From NCBI GenBank assembly GCA_016875665.1, contig VGPA01000019.1, forward strand, positions 1 to 12,470: a DNA stretch of 12,470 nt, written 5' to 3'. The notes below the pieces were generated by a model, which searched no databases, was not told the DNA's origin, and saw nothing but the letters and a program-made list of their open reading frames with translations. Shown one piece after another: positions 6,704-11,783 of this stretch; position 1 is the first letter of the stretch; each line of letters starts with the position of its first letter. A program made the position numbers and the translations under genes. Source of the DNA: Chloroflexota bacterium. GTDB lineage: Bacteria; Chloroflexota; Limnocylindria; P2-11E.

Positions 6704-7897
6704 GTGAAGAGGGCGTCCCGTCTCGAGAAGCTTCCGCCGTACCTCTACGTGGAGATCCGCCGCAAGACGCGCGAGGCGCAGGCGCGCGGCGTCGACGTCA
6801 TCAGTCTCGGCGTGGGCGATCCCGACATGCCGACCCCGCAGCACGTCATCGACGCGCTGAACAAGGCGGCAGCGGACCCGGCCAACCACCAGTACCCGAC
6901 CGGCGAGGACCGCGGGATGCCCGCGTTCCGCACGGCCGTGACCGACTGGTACAAGCGCCGGTTCACGGTGACCCTGGACCCGGAGACCGAGGCGATGGCG
7001 CTCATCGGGAGCAAGGAGGGCAACCACCACATCGCCCTCGGCCTCCTCGACCCGGGTGACGTCGCGATCGTGCCGGACCCGGGCTACCCGGCGTACATCG
7101 CAAGCGCGATCTTCGCGGGCGCGGAGGTCGCGCGCGTGCCGCTCCGGGCCGAGGACGGCTTCCTCGTCGACTTCGACGCGATCCCCGCGGATCTCGCCCG
7201 CAAGGCGAAGTGCATTTGGCTTTCCTACCCGAACAACCCGACCACCGCAACCGCGACGGTGGACTTCTACCGCAGGGCCGTGGCGTGGGCCAAGAAGTAC
7301 GACGTCGTGCTGGTCAGCGACAACCCGTACTCCGAGATCTCGTTCGACGGTTTGTACGTGCCGAGCATCCTCGAAGCCGAGGGCGCGAAGGACGTCGCGG
7401 TCGAGTTCAACAGCCTGTCCAAGCCGTACAACATGACCGGCTGGCGCATCGGTATGGCCGTCGGCAACGCCGACATCATCTCCGCGATCGCGAAGGTCAA
7501 GGAGAACACCGACTCCGGCCAGTTCAACGCGATCCAGTACGCCGGCATCGCGGCGCTCGAGGGACCGCAGGACATCGTCAAGAGCAACCTGGTCGTCTAC
7601 AAGCGCCGCCGTGACCTCGCGGTCGACGCGCTGCGCGCCATCGGCCTCGAGCTGGACGCGCCGAAGGCGACGTTCTACGTGTGGGCGCCGATCCCCAAAG
7701 GCCAGACCTCGATCGAGTTCGCCGGCCGCCTCCTCGACGAGACGGGCGTCGTCGTCACACCGGGCATCGGCTACGGCAGCCGCGGCGAGGGCTTCATCCG
7801 CCTGTCGCTCTCGGTGCCGGACCCGCGCCTCGAGGAGGCGCTCGCCCGGATCAAGAAGGTCAAGGACCGCCTGCCGAGCGGGGCGGGAGGCCGCTAG
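6704..7897 (+). CDS. dapL: LL-diaminopimelate aminotransferase
   Basis: This is a 397-residue fold-type I PLP aminotransferase. DapL converts tetrahydrodipicolinate plus glutamate directly to LL-2,6-diaminopimelate, bypassing the succinylase or acetylase steps of lysine and peptidoglycan-precursor synthesis. Visible motifs are VISLGVGDPDMPTP (32-45), YPTGEDRGMPAFR (64-76), the PLP-phosphate region IGSKEGNHHIALGLLDPGD (101-119), YPNNPT (175-180), SDNPYSEISF (205-214), the Schiff-base lysine K240 in SLSKPYNMTGWRIG with R248, and the substrate-carboxylate region GFIRLSLSVPDPR near the C-terminus. GTG 6704 is fixed by the Shine-Dalgarno at 6691-6698. The dapF start follows 5 bases after its TAG, which strongly supports DapL over a generic aspartate-family aminotransferase. 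Without the neighbour, the fold alone would leave other aminotransferase activities possible. Confidence 0.9.
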   Translation: MKRASRLEKLPPYLYVEIRRKTREAQARGVDVISLGVGDPDMPTPQHVIDALNKAAADPANHQYPTGEDRGMPAFRTAVTDWYKRRFTVTLDPETEAMALIGSKEGNHHIALGLLDPGDVAIVPDPGYPAYIASAIFAGAEVARVPLRAEDGFLVDFDAIPADLARKAKCIWLSYPNNPTTATATVDFYRRAVAWAKKYDVVLVSDNPYSEISFDGLYVPSILEAEGAKDVAVEFNSLSKPYNMTGWRIGMAVGNADIISAIAKVKENTDSGQFNAIQYAGIAALEGPQDIVKSNLVVYKRRRDLAVDALRAIGLELDAPKATFYVWAPIPKGQTSIEFAGRLLDETGVVVTPGIGYGSRGEGFIRLSLSVPDPRLEEALARIKKVKDRLPSGAGGR

Positions 7898-7901
7898 CGG
7901 G

Positions 7902-8753
7902 ATGCGCTTCACCAAGATGCACGGCATCGGCAACGACTACGTCTACGTGGACGGTTCGCAGGAGCAGGTCGCCGATCCGGCCGCGCTCGCGGTGAAGGTC
8001 GCGGACCGGCACTTCGGTATCGGCGGCGACGGGCTGATCATGATCCTGCCCTCGGACAAGGCCGACGTCCGCATGCGCATGTTCAACGCGGACGGCAGCG
8101 AGTCCGAGATGTGCGGCAACGGCATCCGCTGCGTCGCCAAGTACTCGTTCGACCACGGCCTGACCAAAGCGAACCCGATGCGCGTCGAGACCGGCCGCGG
8201 TGTGCTGACGCTCGCGCTCGAGACCGCCGCGGGCAAGGTCTCCACCGTCACGGTGAACATGGGCGAGCCGATCCTTCCGCTCGCGGACGTGCCGGTGGAT
8301 GCGAGCCGCGTCGCCGCCACGGGCGCGCACACCTATCGCTTCACGCTCGAGCACGAGGGTGCCGGTCCGCTCGAGGCCGCGTTCGTGTCGATGGGCAATC
8401 CGCACGCGGTGCTCTTCGTCCCCGCCGTTGCCGCGATCGACCTCGACCGGCTCGGTCCGGCCGTGGAGCACCACCCGGCGTTCCCGCGCCGCATCAACGC
8501 GCACTGGGCCGAGGTGATCTCGCGGAGCGAGGTGCGCATGCGCACCTGGGAGCGCGGCAGCGGCGCGACCCTTGCCTGCGGCACCGGGGCGTGCGCCGTC
8601 GCGGTGGCCGGGGTGCTCACGGGACGCACCGAGCGCAGGCAGCTGATCCACCTTCCGGGCGGCGATCTTCAGCTCGAGTGGCGCGAGGCGGATAACTGCG
8701 TCTACATGACCGGCCCGGCGACCGAGGTGTTCAGCGGGGAGTGGTCGCTCTAG
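7902..8753 (+). CDS. dapF: Diaminopimelate epimerase
   Basis: This is a 283-residue cofactor-independent racemase-type enzyme that interconverts LL- and meso-diaminopimelate, the direct precursor of lysine and of peptidoglycan cross-links. The N-terminal MRFTKMHGIGNDYVYVD is diagnostic. The two catalytic thiols are C71 in SEMCGNGIRC and C225 in GATLACGTGACA. Other conserved stretches are HFGIGGDGLI (37-46), FNADGSE (61-67), MGNPHAVLFV (163-172) and RTWERGSG (213-220). Length is normal. ATG 7902 is 5 bases after the dapL stop, and GGGAGG (7885-7890) within the dapL end may serve as its ribosome-binding site, so the two genes form one unit. Downstream is the oppositely oriented tRNA-Thr gene. 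Confidence 0.96.
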   Translation: MRFTKMHGIGNDYVYVDGSQEQVADPAALAVKVADRHFGIGGDGLIMILPSDKADVRMRMFNADGSESEMCGNGIRCVAKYSFDHGLTKANPMRVETGRGVLTLALETAAGKVSTVTVNMGEPILPLADVPVDASRVAATGAHTYRFTLEHEGAGPLEAAFVSMGNPHAVLFVPAVAAIDLDRLGPAVEHHPAFPRRINAHWAEVISRSEVRMRTWERGSGATLACGTGACAVAVAGVLTGRTERRQLIHLPGGDLQLEWREADNCVYMTGPATEVFSGEWSL

Positions 8754-8811
8754 GCGAGCGTGCGGGGGCGGCGTCCGGAGGTACGCCTGTGTGCGCGCGA
8801 CGCGTTCGCGG

Positions 8812-8884
8812 AGCCGACGGGCAGACTCGAACTGCCGACCGGTTGTTTACGAAACAACTGCTCTGCCGACTGAGCTACGTCGGC
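8812..8884 (-). tRNA. tRNA-Thr (anticodon CGT)
   Basis: On the minus strand the cloverleaf is complete. The acceptor is GCCGACG/CGTCGGC (8884-8878 with 8819-8813). The D arm is GCTC...GAGC with AGTCGGCA in the loop. The anticodon arm is GTTGT-TTCGTAA-ACAAC with anticodon CGT, reading ACG (Thr). The variable loop has 5 bases, and the T arm is GGCAG-TTCGAGT-CTGCC. The G1-C72 and C2-G71 pairs agree with known threonine identity elements. The discriminator base is T and no CCA is encoded. It sits between dapF (+) and an endonuclease III gene (-). Confidence 0.95.
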
Positions 8885-8902
8885 GCTGGGCGCCGACGAC
8901 CG

Positions 8903-8908
8903 AGTTTA
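8903..8908 (-). promoter_or_regulatory. Candidate -10 box of the tRNA-Thr promoter, overlapping the upstream stop codon
   Basis: On the minus strand TAAACT reads from 8908 to 8903, 18 bases before the tRNA 5' end, and its TAA is the stop codon of the endonuclease III gene. Distance and sequence suit a tRNA promoter, but no good -35 is seen, so read-through from the upstream gene is the alternative. Confidence 0.35.
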
Positions 8909-9571
8909 CACCGGACCCCGCTTCCCGACTCCCACCCTCGGGCACAGACGGGCGAGCACGCACTCCTCGCACGCGGGCCGGAGCGCGGTGCAGACCGCGC
9001 GGCCGTGGCGGATGAGGTTCATGTGGGTGTCGTACATCTCCGCCGCGGGGATCGCGGCCTGGAGCACGGCCTGCGTCGCGATGGCGCTCGCCTTGGGCGG
9101 CACCAGGCCGAGGCGGATGGCGATGCGGTGAACGTGCGTGTCGACCGGGAAGTACGGCCTCCCCAGCGAGAAGAGCAGCACGCAGGCGGCGGTCTTGGGG
9201 CCGACGCCCTTGATCGACACGAGCAGGTCGAACAGCGCCCAGTGGCGCATGCCGCGGAAGGCCGCTGCGTCAAGCGGCCGGCCGCTCGCGCGGAGGCCGC
9301 GCAGCATCTCGCGGATGCGCACCGACTTCGTCGCCGCGAGGCCCCCGCGGCGGATCGCCCGCGCGACCGCAGGGACGGGCGCGTCGGCGACGTCGTTCCA
9401 TGCCGGGAAGGCCGCGCGCAGGTCCTCGTACGCGCGGTCGCGGTTCACGTCGTTCGTGTTCTGGGAAAGCACGGTCAGCACGAGCTCGTCGATCGGGGGC
9501 AGCCGCCGCGGCGGCGGAGGCGGACCGTAGGCCTTCGCGAGCCTGCGCGCGATCTGCCTGAGCCGGTCCAA
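8906..9571 (-). CDS. Endonuclease III-like DNA glycosylase (HhH-GPD, 4Fe-4S)
   Basis: This is a 221-residue base-excision-repair glycosylase of the Nth superfamily. The helix-hairpin-helix is at about 115-131 (LLVSIKGVGPKTAACVLL), with catalytic lysine K126 and catalytic aspartate D144 in FPVDTHVHR. The C-terminal cluster is canonical: C194-x6-C201-x2-C204-x5-C210. The N-terminal helix reads LTVLSQNTNDVNRDRAYEDL, where classical Nth has a SAQATD-type motif. It therefore belongs to a distinct Nth-related subgroup, and its damage specificity may differ from oxidised pyrimidines. The start is TTG 9571-9569; no upstream ATG or GTG fits better. It is transcribed toward tRNA-Thr and diverges from the sigma-factor gene, sharing a 62-base intergenic region. 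A second, more classical Nth lies at 11140-11751. Confidence 0.88.
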   Translation of the reverse strand: MDRLRQIARRLAKAYGPPPPPRRLPPIDELVLTVLSQNTNDVNRDRAYEDLRAAFPAWNDVADAPVPAVARAIRRGGLAATKSVRIREMLRGLRASGRPLDAAAFRGMRHWALFDLLVSIKGVGPKTAACVLLFSLGRPYFPVDTHVHRIAIRLGLVPPKASAIATQAVLQAAIPAAEMYDTHMNLIRHGRAVCTALRPACEECVLARLCPRVGVGKRGPV

Positions 9572-9575
9572 CGCG

Positions 9576-9588
9576 CCCGAGTCTCGGG
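9576..9588. promoter_or_regulatory. Palindrome overlapping the sigma-factor promoter
   Basis: CCCGAG (9576-9581) and CTCGGG (9583-9588) are perfect inverted 6-mers around a single T. They lie just upstream of the endonuclease start and overlap the -35 of the divergent sigma-gene promoter. It is a possible operator, or chance. Confidence 0.35.
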
Positions 9589-9612
9589 AATGCGCGCCGG
9601 TCCCGCAACGTT
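9586..9612 (+). promoter_or_regulatory. SigR-type ECF promoter (GGGAAT-N18-GTT)
   Basis: GGGAAT (9586-9591) is followed after exactly 18 bases by GTT (9610-9612), which matches the known consensus of actinobacterial SigR promoters (GGAAT-N18/19-GTT). It stands 21 bases before the ATG of a SigR-like sigma gene, so positive autoregulation is expected. The match and spacing are seen in the sequence; activity is inference. Confidence 0.65.
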
Positions 9613-9633
9613 TCCGCGCGTAGAGTGATCGTC

Positions 9634-10242
9634 ATGCCGGAGGCGCAGCAGCGGCAGCAGCCGGCCCCCGCCGGCGACTTCGAGCAGCAGGCGCTGGGGC
9701 ACCTCGCCGCGCTCTACCGGACGGCGCTCCGGATGACGCGTTCCGCCCCGGACGCCGAGGACCTCGTCCAGGAGACCTACATCCGCGCCTTCCGCTTCCG
9801 GGAGCAGTTCACGCCGGGCACGAACCTCCGGGCCTGGTTGTTCCGGATCCTCACCAACACCTTCATCAACACCTACCGCAAGCGCTCCGCGGAGCCTCAG
9901 CTCACGGAGCTGGACGACGTCGAGGAGAGCGTCCTGTACCGGCGAATGTCGGAGCGGGGAGCCGCCTCCAGCGGCGGCGATCCCGAGCGGGAGACGCTCG
10001 ACACGATCGTCGACGGCGAGGTGCAGACGGCCTTGGAGGAGCTCCCGGAGCGCTTCCGGGGCGTGGTCCTCCTCGACGCCGAGGGGTTCTGCTACAAGGA
10101 GATCGCCGACATGATGGAGATCCCGATCGGCACCGTCATGTCCCGCCTGCACCGCGGCCGGAGGTTCCTCCAGCAGCGGCTCGCCGGCTACGCCCGCAAG
10201 CAAGGGCTCGCCGCTCTGCGGACCACGGACACGAAGTCGTGA
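9634..10242 (+). CDS. sigR: ECF RNA polymerase sigma factor, SigR/RpoE-like
   Basis: This is a 202-residue group 4 sigma factor that would direct RNA polymerase to stress promoters. Region 2 is at about 22-90, with DAEDLVQETYIRAFRFREQF (40-59) and NLRAWLFRILTNTFINTYRK (64-83). Region 4 is at about 128-182, with FRGVVLLDAEGFCYKEIADM (141-160) and PIGTVMSRLHRGRR (164-177). The TNTFINTYRK and PIGTVMSRLHRGRR wording is that of the SigR/SigH (ECF12) group, which controls thiol-oxidative stress in actinobacteria. I use ATG 9634; a GTG at 9625 is also in frame but lies closer to the promoter -10. The stop overlaps the anti-sigma start as GTGA (10239-10242). A SigR-type promoter lies just upstream. 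The gene symbol is by similarity to that group, not by species assignment. Confidence 0.9.
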   Translation: MPEAQQRQQPAPAGDFEQQALGHLAALYRTALRMTRSAPDAEDLVQETYIRAFRFREQFTPGTNLRAWLFRILTNTFINTYRKRSAEPQLTELDDVEESVLYRRMSERGAASSGGDPERETLDTIVDGEVQTALEELPERFRGVVLLDAEGFCYKEIADMMEIPIGTVMSRLHRGRRFLQQRLAGYARKQGLAALRTTDTKS

Positions 10243-10490
10243 GCGCCGAGCTCGACTGCGCCGAGCTGGAGCGCCGCCTCTTCGAGTTCCTCGACCAGGA
10301 GCTCCCAGAGCAGGTGTGCGCCGCCGCGCGCGCGCACCTCGCCCACTGTCCTCCGTGTGAGGGCCGGCTCGCTCACGAGGAGCATTTCCTCGCGCGCATC
10401 CGCCAGTGGTGCACCTCCGACACGGCACCCGACGGCGTCCGCGAGCGACTCCTCATCCGCCTCCGACGGCTCGACTCCCACCGCGGCTGA
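10239..10490 (+). CDS. rsrA: Zinc-binding anti-sigma factor, RsrA-like
   Basis: This is an 83-residue ZAS-type anti-sigma factor that would hold the adjacent sigma factor inactive until its thiols are oxidised. The zinc motif is H33-x3-C37-x2-C40 (HLAHCPPC). C7 is placed like the N-terminal cysteine of RsrA, and C58 is placed near the C-terminal redox cysteines of RsrA. C27 is extra. The helix LERRLFEFLDQELPE (10-24) matches the start of the fold, and VRERLLIRLRRL closes the protein. There is no membrane segment, so it is a soluble sensor. The GTG start overlaps the sigma-factor TGA by the GTGA arrangement, giving tight translational coupling and a likely near-equal ratio. That the redox trigger is disulphide stress is inferred from the family. 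Confidence 0.88.
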   Translation: MSAELDCAELERRLFEFLDQELPEQVCAAARAHLAHCPPCEGRLAHEEHFLARIRQWCTSDTAPDGVRERLLIRLRRLDSHRG

Positions 10491-10536
10491 CCACTCTCCC
10501 CTGCGGCTCCCACCCGATCACCGCACGACCCAAGTG

Positions 10537-10575
10537 TTGACATTTCGCGCTTGACTGTGGCCAAATTGCGCGAAA
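10537..10575 (+). promoter_or_regulatory. Candidate promoter with internal dyad, upstream of the mini-gene
   Basis: TTGACA (10537-10542) is a perfect -35 hexamer, and CAAATT (10562-10567) after 19 bases is the best but weak -10 candidate. Superimposed is a perfect inverted repeat, TTTCGCGC (10543-10550) and GCGCGAAA (10568-10575), 17 bases apart. It would suit a dimeric regulator between -35 and -10, or an RNA hairpin if transcription starts upstream. A second TTGAC follows at 10551. Confidence 0.4.
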
Positions 10576-10602
10576 GACGTGGCCAGGAGGAGGTGATCCC
10601 TG

Positions 10603-10653
10603 ATGCCCGCCAAGAAGAAGGCCGCCAAGAAGGCCGCCAAGAAGAAGAAGTAG
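10603..10653 (+). CDS. 16-residue Lys/Ala mini-protein with extended Shine-Dalgarno
   Basis: ATG 10603 to TAG 10651-10653 encodes MPAKKKAAKKAAKKKK: ten lysines, four alanines, one proline and the start Met. It is built of AAKK-type units like the tails of histone H1-like and other nucleic-acid-binding bacterial proteins. AGGAGGTGATCC (10588-10599) is a 12-base perfect complement to the usual 16S rRNA 3' end, with the core 9 bases before the ATG. A TTGACA box lies upstream and a strong intrinsic terminator at 10719-10754 closes the unit, so this is an independent transcript and not a gene fragment. Codons alternate AAG and GCC with no variation, so the DNA is itself a small repeat. The peptide would be a strong polycation able to bind nucleic acid or rRNA. 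The function is unknown, and the RNA itself could be the product. Confidence 0.6.
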   Translation: MPAKKKAAKKAAKKKK

Positions 10654-10659
10654 TTCTGT

Positions 10660-10684
10660 CTCCGTGACCGATCCGGTCACAGAG
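10660..10684 (+). other. RNA hairpin between the mini-gene and its terminator
   Basis: GTGACCG (10664-10670) pairs perfectly with CGGTCAC (10674-10680) around ATC. After one C-A mismatch the stem extends with CTC/GAG (10660-10662, 10682-10684). No T tract follows, so it is not itself a standard terminator and may stabilise the short mRNA or be part of a structured RNA. Confidence 0.5.
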
Positions 10685-10718
10685 TGAAGCGTCACTTGCG
10701 GCACCTTTCGCGAACCCG

Positions 10719-10754
10719 CCGATCCGCGTAGGCCACGCGGATCGGTTTCTTTTT
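10719..10754 (+). terminator. Strong rho-independent terminator
   Basis: CCGATCCGCGT (10719-10729) and ACGCGGATCGG (10735-10745) form a perfect 11-bp GC-rich stem with loop AGGCC, followed by TTTCTTTTT (10746-10754). It ends the mini-gene transcript 66 bases after its stop codon and insulates the membrane-protein gene that begins 20 bases later. Confidence 0.92.
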
Positions 10755-10760
10755 GGGCAG

Positions 10761-10766
10761 TACGCT
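10761..10766 (+). promoter_or_regulatory. Candidate -10 element for a leaderless membrane-protein transcript
   Basis: TACGCT (TANNNT form) stands 7 bases before ATG 10774. No Shine-Dalgarno fits between the preceding terminator and the start, as expected for a leaderless mRNA. No -35 is recognisable; it would have to overlap the terminator stem. Confidence 0.35.
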
Positions 10767-10773
10767 TCGCGCG

Positions 10774-11139
10774 ATGTCTGCTCCATCCGGTGAGCGCACC
10801 GCCCCCTCGATCGAATGGCTCGCGCTCGCGAGCGGCCTCGTCCTCGCGCTCAGCCTCGACCTGATGCTCTCCGTCGTTCGGGTCCCGCCGGTGGTCGGGC
10901 CGCTCGCCGGCTGCGGTTTTGGCGGGTTTTTGGCCGGAAGACTGGCCAAACGGGGCGGTCTGCTCCACGGCGCGTACGTCGGTGCGGGCTGGATCGCGCT
11001 CGAGGCGTTCGGTGTGGTGCCATCGATCGGCGGAGCGCCGGGAGGCGGCGTCGTGGCCGAAACGGTCACGATCATCGCGCTCGACGCGGTGCTGCTCGCA
11101 GTGACGAGTGCTGGCGGGTGGCTCGCGAAGAGGTCCTGA
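10774..11139 (+). CDS. Small hypothetical membrane protein (about four TM segments)
   Basis: This is a 121-residue protein with an 11-residue polar N-terminus and four hydrophobic stretches: about 15-36 (WLALASGLVLALSLDLMLSV), 42-57 (glycine-rich, GPLAGCGFGGFLAG), 66-86 (GAYVGAGWIALEAFGVV) and 94-115 (VAETVTIIALDAVLLAV). Short basic loops (GRLAKRG and the C-terminal AKRS) suggest that both lie on the cytoplasmic side. The glycine-rich second helix suggests tight helix packing, as in small uncharacterised membrane families of this size. I recognise no specific family. ATG 10774 is chosen because earlier frame positions fall inside the terminator. Its TGA (11137-11139) directly abuts the stop of the convergent nth gene (11140-11142), leaving no intergenic base. 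Confidence 0.7.
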   Translation: MSAPSGERTAPSIEWLALASGLVLALSLDLMLSVVRVPPVVGPLAGCGFGGFLAGRLAKRGGLLHGAYVGAGWIALEAFGVVPSIGGAPGGGVVAETVTIIALDAVLLAVTSAGGWLAKRS

Positions 11140-11751
11140 CTAGGTCTTGGTCTTCTTCGGGTAAGGACAGAGCGCGAGCACAGGACAGCACGGACACTCG
11201 GGCGTCGGCATGCAGGTCCGCCGCCCGTGGAGCACCAGGTTCCAGGTCGCCTTCACCCAGTCCTTCCTCGGGAAGAACGCGCGCAGGTCCTCCTCGATCC
11301 GGTCCGGCTCAGCCGACTTCGAGAGGCCCAACCGCCCGGCGACCCGGGCGACGTGCCGGTCGACCGCGATCGCCGGGATCCCGAAGGCGCTCCCGAGGAC
11401 GATCGATGCCGTCTTGCGACCAACCCCCTTGAGCTTCACCAGCTCCTCCATGGAGGCGGGCACCTCCCCGCCGTACATCTCGAGCAGCCCCGCGGACGCG
11501 GCCTTCAGCGCCTTCGCCTTCTGCCGGAAGAAGCCGGTCGCGTGGACGTCCCGTTCCAGCTCGGCCGAGGGCACCCGGACGTAGTCGGCGGGCTTGCGGT
11601 ACTTCTTGAACAGGCCGCGGGTGACTTCGTTGATCCGCTCGTCCCGGGCTTGAGCGGCGAGGATGGTGGCGACGAGCAGCTCCAAGGGGCTTGCGAACTC
11701 GAGCGTCGGGCCCCAATCCGGGTAGGCCTTTGCCAAGCGGCCCAGCAGCAC
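11140..11751 (-). CDS. nth: Endonuclease III (DNA-(apurinic/apyrimidinic site) lyase)
   Basis: This is a 203-residue base-excision-repair enzyme that removes oxidised pyrimidines and nicks AP sites. It has LELLVATILAAQARDERIN at 23-41 (classical LSAQATD region). The helix-hairpin-helix is LKGVGRKTASIVLG (107-120) with catalytic K113. D131 lies in AVDRHVARV, where VDTHV is more usual. The C-terminal cysteines are C180-x5-C186-x2-C189-x5-C195 plus an extra C188, so the first spacing is one residue shorter than the canonical x6. The start is GTG 11751-11749; no other start codon is found in frame between it and the DM13 stop, 32 bases upstream. It is probably co-transcribed with the DM13 gene. 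It is a different subgroup from the paralogue at 8906-9571. Confidence 0.92.
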   Translation of the reverse strand: MLLGRLAKAYPDWGPTLEFASPLELLVATILAAQARDERINEVTRGLFKKYRKPADYVRVPSAELERDVHATGFFRQKAKALKAASAGLLEMYGGEVPASMEELVKLKGVGRKTASIVLGSAFGIPAIAVDRHVARVAGRLGLSKSAEPDRIEEDLRAFFPRKDWVKATWNLVLHGRRTCMPTPECPCCPVLALCPYPKKTKT

Positions 11752-11783
11752 CGCCGGGGTAAGGCGGGGCTTCGCGGCCGGGC

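Noticed and set aside
8770..8787. GGCGT...ACGCC hairpin after dapF as a terminator
   Set aside because: Only 5 bp with an 8-base loop and no T run; common by chance at this GC content.
9605..9633. CAACGT ... CGTC as an alternative RpoE/SigE-type ECF promoter of the sigma gene
   Set aside because: Spacing is too long and the -10 would touch the ATG. The GGGAAT-N18-GTT match fits better in sequence, spacing and position.
10588..10600. Minus-strand GGATCACCTCCT, the signature of a 16S rRNA 3' end
   Set aside because: Only these 12 bases match and the adjoining sequence is unlike 16S rRNA. On the plus strand it is correctly spaced from an ATG as a Shine-Dalgarno.
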